Positions 32,251 through 40,489 of a stretch of DNA of 64,000 nt are shown here, in pieces. A program made the position numbers and the translations under genes. The notes under the pieces are model-generated. The model made no database searches. It was not told the origin of the DNA and worked only from the letters and a program-made list of their open reading frames with translations. The stretch lies in the NCBI RefSeq assembly GCF_024721115.1, contig NZ_JAMDHK010000014.1, positions 62,001 through 126,000 of the forward strand. The letters run 5' to 3'. Origin of the DNA: Salipiger pentaromativorans. GTDB lineage: Bacteria > Pseudomonadota > Alphaproteobacteria > Rhodobacterales > Rhodobacteraceae. Position 1 is the stretch's first letter. Every line of letters begins with the position of its first letter.

Positions 32251-32490
32251 TCATTCCACGCCTTCCGCTGTGCCTGGCTGCTTCTCGAAAACCCGCCCGA
32301 GGTTCTTGTAGCCCAGGCTGTCGACGGTGATGTTGCCGCACGCGCAGGACGCCATGCCCTTCGTCGCCCCCTTCGGCGCTTTGGCTGCATAGTGCCAGCT
32401 TTCCGCAATGGTGCCGCAGAGCGTGCATTTCATGCGGAATGGCTTGTTGTTGCCGTGATGCGTCGGGCGGTGCTCAGGGTTGCGGGTCAT
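32251..32490 (-). CDS. Small zinc-binding protein, last gene of unknown operon
   Basis: The 79-residue protein starts MTRNPEHRPTHHG. It has CTLC (about residues 22-25) and CAC (about 49-51) cysteine clusters plus neighbouring histidines, consistent with one zinc site. The C-terminus carries LGYKNLGRVFEKQPG. No family is recognised. Its ATG overlaps the upstream stop codon (ATGCGCAAATGA region, four-base ATGA overlap), so it is translationally coupled to the 75-residue protein before it. It is the distal gene of the minus-strand operon 34645-32251. Confidence 0.6.
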   Translation of the reverse strand: MTRNPEHRPTHHGNNKPFRMKCTLCGTIAESWHYAAKAPKGATKGMASCACGNITVDSLGYKNLGRVFEKQPGTAEGVE

Positions 32491-32714
32491 TTGCGCATCA
32501 ACTCCGGGTTTTCCTTCGGGTCGAAAGGGTGCTTGCCGTCCTTGTCGGCGCGCCATGGGTCGCCGAATTGCTTTTCATGAGGCGCGTCATCTGCGGTCAG
32601 GTCGATCTGGTTCAGGGCGCGGCGTGCCCGGCGGTGTTCGCTGGTCTTGAAGGTCTTGTCGCTTGGGGCTTTTGTTACGCCAGTGATCGGGGTTTTGCGG
32701 TGAGAGCGGGACAT
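32487..32714 (-). CDS. Small basic protein, unknown
   Basis: The 75-residue protein starts MSRSHRKTPITGVTKAPSDKTFK, a lysine/arginine-rich N-terminus, and ends DPWRADKDGKHPFDPKENPELMRK. It has no hydrophobic segment or cysteines and may be partly disordered and nucleic-acid binding. Similar starts (xxRSHRKTPITG) occur in small proteins from other alphaproteobacterial mobile DNA, as far as I recall. It is five bases downstream of the metallophosphoesterase stop and coupled to the zinc-binding gene that follows. Confidence 0.6.
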   Translation of the reverse strand: MSRSHRKTPITGVTKAPSDKTFKTSEHRRARRALNQIDLTADDAPHEKQFGDPWRADKDGKHPFDPKENPELMRK

Positions 32715-32719
32715 TTGGA

Positions 32720-33286
32720 TTACCTCGCTTTCGCCCGTGGCTCAGCATCCTGCCAGTGCCTGTTGGGCGGCAAGCTGCGGGCGCGGGCGGCGGCTTCGCT
32801 GGCGTTGACGGGGGCATAGTCCCAGACATCGACGCCGACATTCACCGCATTGGACGAGCCGCGCCAGTTACCATGAACATGGCCGAAGAAATGCAGCGCG
32901 CCTTTGCGGGCGTGATTCCAGGTGATCATCGGATAATGACATAGCGTAATCGGGCGCTCGACCTCGGGGTCTGGCACCTCAGCCAAGGGAGCGATACTGT
33001 CCCACGGCAGGGCCAGTGTCGGGGCAAGGTCGTGATTGCCGGTGATCAGATGTTTGCGCGCGCCGGGAAGCTGCCCGAAGAGGCCGAGCAGCCAGTCCTC
33101 ATCCTTTGCCTTCGGGCCAAAGGCGAAATCCCCGACGATCCAAAGATCATCCTCGGGGCCGACACGGCTCCACATCCGCTCGATCAGGGTTGCGTCCATA
33201 TGTTCGATGCTGCGGAAGGGCCGCGCGGCATGAGCCAAAATCGCTTCATGCCCGAAATGCGGGTCCGCCGTGTACCAATGTGCCAT
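32720..33286 (-). CDS. Calcineurin-like metallophosphoesterase
   Basis: The 188-residue enzyme shows the full two-metal signature in order: YTADPHFGHEAI (DxH, near residue 6), DLWIVGDFAFG (GD, near 47), LITGNHDLAP (GNHD, near 80), ITLCHYPMITW (near 113) and FFGHVHGNW (GHxH, near 130). It is the short phosphoesterase class found in phages and islands. Possible substrates include dinucleotides or nucleic-acid ends; none can be assigned. The start at 33286 overlaps the stop of a 10-codon frame (TGATG) that follows the 57-residue gene, so translation is probably coupled along the operon. Confidence 0.85.
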   Translation of the reverse strand: MAHWYTADPHFGHEAILAHAARPFRSIEHMDATLIERMWSRVGPEDDLWIVGDFAFGPKAKDEDWLLGLFGQLPGARKHLITGNHDLAPTLALPWDSIAPLAEVPDPEVERPITLCHYPMITWNHARKGALHFFGHVHGNWRGSSNAVNVGVDVWDYAPVNASEAAARARSLPPNRHWQDAEPRAKAR

Positions 33287-33314
33287 CACTCAACCTTGCG
33301 CGGCGGCTTGCCGC

Positions 33315-33488
33315 TCATGGCGCGCCGTTTACGAAGTCCTCGGCGGCCTTGTTGTATGCATCGCATTTCTTCACAAGGTCGATCAATTCCTGAAAGCGGG
33401 CCTCTTCAGCCTCGGATCGGTCGCGCTCTGCCAAAGCGAAAAGTTCCTGACGCTGCTCCTTGCACGCCAGTGTATCATACCACGCCAT
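33315..33488 (-). CDS. 57-residue helical protein, unknown
   Basis: MAWYDTLACKEQRQELF starts this short gene, which ends YNKAAEDFVNGAP. The ribosome-binding site GAGGAGG six bases before the ATG is near-perfect, and the frame fits exactly between its neighbours, so I consider it a real gene despite its size. The sequence predicts a single long amphipathic helix (EQRQELFALAERDRSEAEEA) followed by a second (FQELIDLVKKCDAYNKAAEDF). No family is recognised. Its stop overlaps a 10-codon frame leading to the phosphoesterase start. Confidence 0.6.
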   Translation of the reverse strand: MAWYDTLACKEQRQELFALAERDRSEAEEARFQELIDLVKKCDAYNKAAEDFVNGAP

Positions 33489-33498
33489 AGAGGCCTCC

Positions 33499-33795
33499 TC
33501 ATTCCTTACGGTGCCAAAGCTGGTTGGAGAGGTCGACTTTTCGGCCCATCACCAGAAAGGCGGCTCCGATCACCGCGAAAGGCACCGCCCACCAATTGAT
33601 CCCCTTGCCGTCCACGAAGGCGAGGAACACTCCGACCAGCACAAGCCCGATGCTCAATCCATAGAACTTCAGGCGGCTCATCCAAGCGGGGGTGAGGTCT
33701 TTGACAGCGCCGCATTGGCCGCAGACCGTCGCACGGGCGTCCAATTCGGTGTAGCAAAACGGGCAGGTCTGGGTTTCCGCTGTGGCGTCTGTCAT
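33499..33795 (-). CDS. Zinc-ribbon membrane protein
   Basis: The 98-residue protein has an N-terminal zinc ribbon with two CxxC knuckles (CPFC near residue 11 and CGQC near 25). Two transmembrane helices follow (YGLSIGLVLVGVFLAFV and NWWAVPFAVIGAAFLVMG). Such zinc ribbon plus membrane proteins are common small proteins of unknown role. It sits four bases downstream of the exported-protein gene and ten bases before the 57-residue gene, inside the same operon. Confidence 0.7.
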   Translation of the reverse strand: MTDATAETQTCPFCYTELDARATVCGQCGAVKDLTPAWMSRLKFYGLSIGLVLVGVFLAFVDGKGINWWAVPFAVIGAAFLVMGRKVDLSNQLWHRKE

Positions 33796-33799
33796 GGCG

Positions 33800-34645
33800 T
33801 CACAGGTCCATATCGGCGGGCGCGACCGGCGCGTCGGTGGTCAAGGCTTCGAGGATCTGACGATCCACCTCGGCCACATGCTGGCGGATCAGGTCGAAAT
33901 CGGTCAGCGAAAAGCTGACCGTCGAGATCTGCGCGCCGCCGCTAACCCCAACCGTGAACAGCGCCGTGCAACCCGGCATGATCGGCGTTTCACGGTGTTG
34001 GCGAAAGCGGTACTCGGCATCGGCGCTGAATCCCGTTGAGCAGGGTCGGTACTGGATCGTCTTGCGCGACCCAAACTGGCTGACTGTGGTGATCTCATGC
34101 AGCGGCTGGCCGTCGAGATCGGGGATGAAGCCATCCTCGCCCCAGGCCCAGGTTGCGCTGCTCCCGTCGCGCTTGGAGGGCGGACCATAGCGCTCTTCCA
34201 ACTGCGCGATCAGCGCGGCAGGTTCTGGCAGGTTCTCGTTCGGTTCACGGATCGTGCGCCTGATTTGCAGCACCCGTCCACCCATGGCCTCGGTCGCCAG
34301 CGTGGCGTTGATCTCGGCATAGGGATCGCGGCCCATGCGGGTGTGCAGCCCCACGCCCTGCGTCACCAGTTTCTGGTCGAAGCTCAGCGCAAAGGCGCGC
34401 CCCTCACCGTTTTCGACACGCAGCGCTACTTGCTCAGGCACAAGGATCAGCATCATCCGCTCCCCGAACATGCTGCTCGCTTCCATCGCCGCCGCTCCCG
34501 GCTGAATGTCGAGGATCGCGTAGGGGTAAGGGCGCGGCTCCGGAGTCAGCGTTTCGGTCAGACTGTCCTGCGCGTAGGCGGCCACCGCTGCACCGGAAAT
34601 CAGCGAAGCCATGAACAACTTGCGGGCAAATCGTACGAAACTCAT
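33800..34645 (-). CDS. Exported protein, first gene of unknown six-gene operon
   Basis: The 281-residue protein has a signal peptide (MSFVRFARKLFMASLISGAAVAAYA, before QD). The mature protein contains LDIQPGAAAMEASSMFGERMMLIL near residue 45, a two-cysteine region (YRPCSTGFSADAEY and MPGCTALF) that may form a disulfide, and a helical C-terminus. LEERYGPPSKRDGSSATWAWGEDGF is like segments in other Rhodobacteraceae hypothetical exported proteins. Function unknown. It starts the minus-strand operon, divergent from the XRE regulator gene, whose control region it shares. Confidence 0.72.
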   Translation of the reverse strand: MSFVRFARKLFMASLISGAAVAAYAQDSLTETLTPEPRPYPYAILDIQPGAAAMEASSMFGERMMLILVPEQVALRVENGEGRAFALSFDQKLVTQGVGLHTRMGRDPYAEINATLATEAMGGRVLQIRRTIREPNENLPEPAALIAQLEERYGPPSKRDGSSATWAWGEDGFIPDLDGQPLHEITTVSQFGSRKTIQYRPCSTGFSADAEYRFRQHRETPIMPGCTALFTVGVSGGAQISTVSFSLTDFDLIRQHVAEVDRQILEALTTDAPVAPADMDL

Positions 34646-34673
34646 CGAAATCTCCTCTGCTATCCAAGTTGAT

Positions 34674-34695
34674 ACGATTAGTCCGTGGACGATTA
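34674..34695. promoter_or_regulatory. Candidate regulator-binding site between divergent operon and XRE gene
   Basis: ACGATTA is directly repeated 15 bases apart (34674-34680 and 34689-34695), with GTCCGTGGAC, an imperfect palindrome, between them. It lies 28 bases from one start and 25 from the other, where a small XRE or C-protein-like regulator could control both directions. Confidence 0.4.
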
Positions 34696-34720
34696 AACAC
34701 CTTTTTTGCGCTACAGCGGT

Positions 34721-34939
34721 ATGGAGCGCAAGTTTACAGTCGAGGATTTCGGGAAGCGCCTGCGCGAGCTGCGCAAGGCACAGGGCTATTCGCAGGAGGG
34801 CTTTGCCCTGACCGTGGAGCTGGACCGAACCTACATCGGCGGCATCGAGCGTGGGGAACGGAATCCGGGCCTCAAGACGATCCTTCGGATCGCTGAGGCT
34901 CTTGGGGTGCCTGTGGCTGAACTGTTCAGTGCGGGCTGA
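34721..34939 (+). CDS. XRE-family regulator, C-protein-like
   Basis: The 72-residue protein is essentially one lambda-repressor-like helix-turn-helix domain: [60 protein letters not shown]. Its size and sequence are like controller (C) proteins of restriction-modification systems. It is 227 bases upstream of hsdR on the same strand and divergent from the unknown operon, so it may time expression of either or both. The ATG at 34721 is chosen; a TTG five codons upstream is possible. The region 34940-35166 between it and hsdR shows no clear promoter. Confidence 0.82.
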   Translation: MERKFTVEDFGKRLRELRKAQGYSQEGFALTVELDRTYIGGIERGERNPGLKTILRIAEALGVPVAELFSAG

Positions 34940-35166
34940 CGGAACTTGGGATATGGGTTTGATGCGCTGAGACTGGTAAGCGGTTGCTATGGGTGTAGGC
35001 TGCGGATGCGGCTTGGCTCGGTGTTAAGGCCTGTCAGAGTGCTTCTTCGGTAAATTCGGTATGTGCCGATGGTCGTTCGATAGGGGCTGCAACTGCGAGA
35101 AACTGCTGCTATCTGTAAGCAAACGACAGGAAACACCTGCAAGCGTTGTGTTGGGGCGGTGGGCGA

Positions 35167-38133
35167 ATGAAAGAGAACGAAATTGAGTTGGATTTGCTCC
35201 GGAAGTTACAGGAGCTAAAGTACGAATATAGGGGCGATATTCGTGACCTGGACGCACTGAAGAATAATTTTCGTTTCCACTTTGAGAAGCTCAATCGTGT
35301 CAAATTGACGGATGCTGAGTTTGCGCGCCTCTTGGAGGAAATTATTACTCCCGACGTTTTTGCCGCGGCGCGAATGTTGCGAGAAAAGAATACGCTAGAG
35401 CGCGAAGATGGCACGCCCCTGGATTATACTTTGGTCAATACCAAGGACTGGTGCAAAAACCACTTCGAGGTCATCAACCAGCTCCGCATAAACACCGAAA
35501 ACAGCCACCATCGGTATGACGCGATCCTTTTGATCAACGGCGTTCCGGTGGTGCAAATTGAACTAAAAACTCTCACGATCAGTCCGCGTCGTGCGATGCA
35601 GCAGATCGTCGATTACAAAAACGATCCTGGGAATGGCTATGGCAAAACCTTGCTGTGCTTCCTACAGCTGTTTGTCGTCAGCAACCGTAGCGACACCTGG
35701 TATTTTGCGAACAACAATAGCCGTCATTTCAGCTTCAACGCGGATGAGCGCTTTCTGCCGCTTTATCAATACGCCAGTGAAGATAATAGGAAGATCACGC
35801 ACCTCGACCAGTTCGCCGAGAAATTCTTGGCGAAATGCACTCTGGGGCAGATGATCAGCCGATACATGGTTTTGGTCGCGAGCGAGCAAAAGCTCCTGAT
35901 GATGCGCCCGTACCAAATCTACGCCGTCAAGGCGATTGTCGATTGCATCCAGCAGAACTGCGGAAACGGGTACATCTGGCACACGACCGGCAGCGGCAAG
36001 ACCCTGACGTCGTTCAAGGCCTCGACGCTCCTCAAGGACAACCCCGAGATTGAGAAGTGCCTGTTCGTGGTGGATCGAAAAGACCTCGACCGGCAGACCC
36101 GCGAGGAGTTCAACCGCTTCCAAGAAGGCTGCGTTGAGGAAAACACCAACACGGAGACTCTTGTCCGTCGGCTGCTCTCCGACGACATCGCGGACAAAGT
36201 GATCGTAACGACAATCCAGAAGCTGGGACTGGCTCTGGATGGCACGAACAAGAAGAACTACAAGGAGCGCCTCGCGCCGCTCAGCGACAAACGCGTCGTC
36301 TTCATTTTCGATGAGTGCCATCGCTCCCAGTTTGGCGAAAATCATCGCGCGATCAAAGAGTTCTTCCCCAATGCTCAACTCTTTGGTTTCACCGGAACGC
36401 CAATTTTCGATGAAAACGCGTCATATCAGCAGATAGACGGCGAACAGGCCTCCTATGTCACGACCGATGACATTTTTCAGCAACAGCTGCACGCCTACAC
36501 GATCACCCACGCCATTGAAGATCGGAACGTCCTTCGCTTCCACGTCGACTACTTCAAGCCCGATGGGAAGGGCGCGAAGGCAGCTGGTGACACGGTGCAG
36601 AAGCGCAAGGTCGTGGAAACGATCCTTGAAAAGCATGACGCGGTAACGGCGAGTCGCCGCTTCAACGCGGTTCTGGCGACGGCCTCGATTAATGACGCCA
36701 TCGAGTACCATGGCTTGTTCAAGACCATCCAGGCGGAACGCCTAGCCGCTGATCCCGATTTCGTGCCGCTGAACGTCGCCGCCGTGTTCTCGCCTCCTGC
36801 CGAAGGCAGCAAGGACGTCAAGCAGTTGCAAGAAGACCTGCCCCAGGAAAAGGCCGACAACGCCGTCGAGCCGAACAAGAAGAAGGAAGCGTTGAAGGCA
36901 ATCATCGCGGCCTACAACGAACAATTCGGGGCCAATTACAGCATCAACGAATTCGACCTGTATTATCAGGATGTTCAGAAGCGGATCAAAGACCAGCAGT
37001 TCCCGAACCAGGACTTGGCCCACTGGTACAAGATCGACATCACCATTGTCGTCGATATGCTGCTCACGGGCTTTGACTCGAAGTACCTGAACACCCTCTA
37101 CGTCGATAAGAACCTCAAACATCACGGCCTGATCCAGGCCTTCTCGCGTACCAACCGCGTGCTGAATGACACAAAGCCATACGGCAACATCCTTGATTTC
37201 CGCCAGCAACAAGACGCCGTAAACAAAGCCATCACAATGTTCTCGGGGGAGTCCAGCAGGCCTCCCAAGGAAATCTGGCTGGCTGACACGGCCCCGGTTG
37301 CCATCGACAAGCTCAAGACAGCGGTGAAGACCCTAGATGACTTCATGCAATCGCAGGGCCTGACCTGTGCGCCGGAGGAGGTTCCTAACCTCAGGGGCGA
37401 CGCGGCGCGTAGCCAGTTCATCAACCTCTTCAAAGAGGTCCAGCGGCTGAACACCCAGATCGACCAATACACCGACCTGTCGCCCGAGGACAAAGCGACC
37501 ATCGAAGATGTCATGCCCAAGGAACAACTTCAGGGCTTCCGGGGTGTCTATCTGGACACCGCGCAGCGGCTGAAGGGTCAGCAGGACAAGGGGCCGGACA
37601 AGACCCCCGAAGATGTCGATCAGCTCGATTTCGAGTTCGTGCTCTTCGCCTCGGCGGTGATCGACTATGACTACATCATGGGGCTGATCGCGGATTATTC
37701 GCAGCAGCAGCCGGGCAAACAGAAGATGACCCGCGCGCAGCTGATTGGGCTGATCCAGTCGGATGCCAAGTTCCTTGATGACCGCGAGGAGATCGCAGCC
37801 TATATCGACACGCTGACCGTGGGCGAGGGGCTGAACGAAAAGGCGATCCGCGAAGAGTTCGAAAAATTCAAAGCCGAGAAGAACGCCAAGGCGCTTGCGG
37901 CCATCGCGGACAAGCACGAGTTGGATGTCGCTGCCTTGCAGGCGTTTGTCGATGCCATCCTGCGGCGGATGATCTTTGATGGGGAGGCGCTGAGCGATCT
38001 TCTGGCCCCGCTCGATCTGGGCTGGAAGGCAAGGACACAGAAAGAGCTGGCCTTGATGGAAGACCTGATCCCGCTGTTGCAGAAGCGCGCCCACGGGCGC
38101 GAGATCGCCGGTCTTGGGGCGTATGAGCAATGA
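35167..38133 (+). CDS. hsdR: Type I restriction endonuclease subunit R (HsdR)
   Basis: The 988-residue translocase-nuclease has its PD-(D/E)xK nuclease motif at D118 ... E132-K134 (RYDAI then VVQIELKT). RecA-like motor motifs follow: Walker A HTTGSGKT (272-279), FVVDRKDLDRQT, DECH (382-385) and LFGFTGTPIF. VDMLLTGFDSKYLNTLYVDKNLKHHGLIQAFSRTNR near 635 forms the second motor domain. The C-terminal helical part binds the methylase. The start at 35167 is preferred over an upstream frame-start by family length. hsdR comes first in the operon, and its stop overlaps hsdS by four bases. Confidence 0.94.
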   Translation: MKENEIELDLLRKLQELKYEYRGDIRDLDALKNNFRFHFEKLNRVKLTDAEFARLLEEIITPDVFAAARMLREKNTLEREDGTPLDYTLVNTKDWCKNHFEVINQLRINTENSHHRYDAILLINGVPVVQIELKTLTISPRRAMQQIVDYKNDPGNGYGKTLLCFLQLFVVSNRSDTWYFANNNSRHFSFNADERFLPLYQYASEDNRKITHLDQFAEKFLAKCTLGQMISRYMVLVASEQKLLMMRPYQIYAVKAIVDCIQQNCGNGYIWHTTGSGKTLTSFKASTLLKDNPEIEKCLFVVDRKDLDRQTREEFNRFQEGCVEENTNTETLVRRLLSDDIADKVIVTTIQKLGLALDGTNKKNYKERLAPLSDKRVVFIFDECHRSQFGENHRAIKEFFPNAQLFGFTGTPIFDENASYQQIDGEQASYVTTDDIFQQQLHAYTITHAIEDRNVLRFHVDYFKPDGKGAKAAGDTVQKRKVVETILEKHDAVTASRRFNAVLATASINDAIEYHGLFKTIQAERLAADPDFVPLNVAAVFSPPAEGSKDVKQLQEDLPQEKADNAVEPNKKKEALKAIIAAYNEQFGANYSINEFDLYYQDVQKRIKDQQFPNQDLAHWYKIDITIVVDMLLTGFDSKYLNTLYVDKNLKHHGLIQAFSRTNRVLNDTKPYGNILDFRQQQDAVNKAITMFSGESSRPPKEIWLADTAPVAIDKLKTAVKTLDDFMQSQGLTCAPEEVPNLRGDAARSQFINLFKEVQRLNTQIDQYTDLSPEDKATIEDVMPKEQLQGFRGVYLDTAQRLKGQQDKGPDKTPEDVDQLDFEFVLFASAVIDYDYIMGLIADYSQQQPGKQKMTRAQLIGLIQSDAKFLDDREEIAAYIDTLTVGEGLNEKAIREEFEKFKAEKNAKALAAIADKHELDVAALQAFVDAILRRMIFDGEALSDLLAPLDLGWKARTQKELALMEDLIPLLQKRAHGREIAGLGAYEQ

Positions 38134-39407
38134 GGCGGGCAGGCGAAAAGAACGGGAACGGTCAGCCTGACCTCCGACCAACAGTCCGGTTTCCAGAGTT
38201 CGGGGAAGATGGCGCTTGGCATACCGAGACCATCGGCGAGATTTCTGAACCCATCAAGGAAAAGGTCGGGGAACACAAAATTACGCCTGTCAGTATCACC
38301 GCTGGCGTCGGGTTTGTGCCACAAGCCGACAAGTTCGGGCGTGATATTTCTGGCGAGCAATACAAGAACTACACTTACCTGCGGCGAGGCGATTTCGCCT
38401 ATAACAAGGGAAACTCGAAGAGTTTTCCGCAAGGTTATGTATGCCAGCTCCACGAATTCGACGAAGTCGCGGCATCCAGTGCGTTCATATGCTTCAAGCT
38501 CAAAGACGGATACGACCCCACCTTTCTCAAAGGGCTGTTTGACCGGAACACCCACGGTCGGCAGTTGGCAGCGCACATCACCAGCGGGGCTCGCAGCAAT
38601 GGCTTGCTCAACCTGAACGCTAGCCAATTCTACGGCGTTCAGCTTCCATTTCCGCCCAACTTTGAGGAGCAGGAGCGGATCGCCGAATGCCTTGCCTCGA
38701 TTGACGCCCTAATCGAGGCGGAAACCGAAAAGCTCGAAGCGCTCAGGGACCACAAGCAAGGGCTGATGCAGCAGCTTTTCCCCACCGAAGGGGAAGACCT
38801 GCCAAAGCGCCGTTTCCCAGAGTTTGCAAACGAAGGTGCCTGGGAAGAAACGCGGATTGATCAACTATGCAAGCCTTTCAGTGGTGGCACGCCTCCTACC
38901 TCGCGTGATGAATACTACGGAGGCGAAATTCCTTTTATCCGATCTGCCGAAATCGCGCTTGAGAGGACGGAGCTATTTCTTACCCCTGAGGGTTTGACAA
39001 ATTCAGCAGCAAAGCTGGTGGCACCCGGCGACGTATTGATCGCTCTCTACGGTGCCAATAGCGGCGAAGTTGCCGTCTCCAAGATCGCGGGGGCAATTAA
39101 CCAAGCAATCATCTGTCTCCAGGTTGGCCCTGACAGCGAATTTGTTGCTCAGTACTGGTCGCACTTAAAGCAGTGGATTGTGAACACCTATATTCAAGGT
39201 GGGCAGGGGAACATTTCGGGTGAAATCGTCAAATCCATCAAGCTAAGAATGCCGCGCAATCCGAGTGAACGATTGAAGGTATCAAAGGTTCTCACGGCTG
39301 CGGACAACCTGATGGAATCGCAGGAAAATCGCATCGAGCGCTTGAGATTGCACAAACTTGGCCTGCTCCAACAGCTCTTCCCCGCCCTCGATGAGGTGGA
39401 CGGATGA
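38130..39407 (+). CDS. hsdS: Type I restriction-modification specificity subunit S (HsdS)
   Basis: The 425-residue protein has two target-recognition domains separated and followed by conserved helical spacers. The first spacer is EEQERIAECLASIDALIEAETEKLEALRDHKQGLMQQLFPTEG (about residues 180-222). The second is RLKVSKVLTAADNLMESQENRIERLRLHKLGLLQQLFPALDE at the C-terminus. Each half begins with the PxxRFPEF motif (TVRFPEFGEDGAW near 18 and KRRFPEFANEGAWEE near 228). TRD1 and TRD2 set the two halves of the recognition site. ATGA overlaps join it to hsdR and the prrC-like gene. Confidence 0.94.
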   Translation: MRRAGEKNGNGQPDLRPTVRFPEFGEDGAWHTETIGEISEPIKEKVGEHKITPVSITAGVGFVPQADKFGRDISGEQYKNYTYLRRGDFAYNKGNSKSFPQGYVCQLHEFDEVAASSAFICFKLKDGYDPTFLKGLFDRNTHGRQLAAHITSGARSNGLLNLNASQFYGVQLPFPPNFEEQERIAECLASIDALIEAETEKLEALRDHKQGLMQQLFPTEGEDLPKRRFPEFANEGAWEETRIDQLCKPFSGGTPPTSRDEYYGGEIPFIRSAEIALERTELFLTPEGLTNSAAKLVAPGDVLIALYGANSGEVAVSKIAGAINQAIICLQVGPDSEFVAQYWSHLKQWIVNTYIQGGQGNISGEIVKSIKLRMPRNPSERLKVSKVLTAADNLMESQENRIERLRLHKLGLLQQLFPALDEVDG

Positions 39408-40489
39408 CGAACACGCCGAAACTGTACGAGTACAAGTCCATCGACAAGCTCGTCACCCGCATCCGGGACGATCTGAATGATCACAGCTTTGTCTTGCTTT
39501 TCGCCTATAACGGCACGGGCAAGACCCGTCTGTCGATGGCGTTCAAGGATGTGGCCAAGAAGAAGGGCGAGCGCGACACGCTCTATTTCAACGCCTTCAC
39601 CGAAGACCTGTTCGTCTGGGACAACGATCTGGATGGCGACGAAAACCGCTATCTGAACATCAACAGTGCCTCGGCATTTTTCGAGGATTTCCAGTCGCTC
39701 GATCTGGAGGAGCGGATTTTCAGTTTTCTTGAACGCTATGCCAGCTTCAATTTTCGGATCGACTATGAAAACTGGCGTGTGATTTTCTACCGCGATGCCA
39801 CCGAGAACATCAAGGTTTCGCGCGGCGAGCAGAACCTCTTCATTTGGTGTGTTTTCCTGGCGATCTGCCAGCTCGTTCTCGACAACCACGAGGCTTACAA
39901 GTGGGTGAAGCACATTTATGTTGATGACCCGATCTCGTCCCTCGACGACAACAACGCAATTGCCGTCGCCAGTGATCTGGCCCAGCTGCTGAAATCCGGG
40001 AAGGACCGAGCGAAATCGGTGGTTTCGACCCATCACAGCCTGTTCTTCAACGTCATGTGGAACGAGCTGAAGAAGGTCAAGCACAAGGCCTACTTCTACC
40101 ACCGGCCACAGGGTGTCGAGCTGCATACCCTGCGCACGACCGACGAAACGCCGTTCTTCCACCATGTCGCCATGCTAAGCGAATTGCAGATGGCCGTCGA
40201 AAGCGACCAGCTCTACACGCACCATTTCAACATGATGCGCAGCATCCTTGAGAAAACCGCAACGTTCTTCGGATACAAGGATTTCTCGGCCTGCATCCAC
40301 GGGATCGACGACGAAGCCCTTTACTCACGCGCCCTGAACCTGCTGAGCCATGGCAAGTACTCGATCTATGAGCCGCGCGATATGGTGGGCGACAACAAAG
40401 ACCTGTTCAAAGACATCTTCAAAGCGTTCCTCGAACGATATCGCTTCGAGCTGCCCGAGATCATCAAGCAGAAAGAGCCAGCCCAATGA
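39404..40489 (+). CDS. prrC: PrrC-family ATPase, probable anticodon nuclease linked to the type I R-M system
   Basis: This 361-residue protein has an ABC/SMC-like ATPase half: Walker A AYNGTGKT (34-41), signature VSRGEQNLF (138-146), Walker B with D-loop IYVDDPISSLDD (171-182) and H-loop STHH (208-211). The C-terminal half carries R279-x3-E283 (MMRSILEKTATFF) and H316 (LLSHGKYS). The spacing matches the Arg320/Glu324/His356 set reported for E. coli PrrC. PrrC stays silent bound to its type I R-M enzyme and cuts the tRNA-Lys wobble loop when a phage inhibits restriction. It lies between hsdS and hsdM with four-base overlaps. Nuclease activity and the target tRNA here are inferred. Confidence 0.82.
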   Translation: MTNTPKLYEYKSIDKLVTRIRDDLNDHSFVLLFAYNGTGKTRLSMAFKDVAKKKGERDTLYFNAFTEDLFVWDNDLDGDENRYLNINSASAFFEDFQSLDLEERIFSFLERYASFNFRIDYENWRVIFYRDATENIKVSRGEQNLFIWCVFLAICQLVLDNHEAYKWVKHIYVDDPISSLDDNNAIAVASDLAQLLKSGKDRAKSVVSTHHSLFFNVMWNELKKVKHKAYFYHRPQGVELHTLRTTDETPFFHHVAMLSELQMAVESDQLYTHHFNMMRSILEKTATFFGYKDFSACIHGIDDEALYSRALNLLSHGKYSIYEPRDMVGDNKDLFKDIFKAFLERYRFELPEIIKQKEPAQ

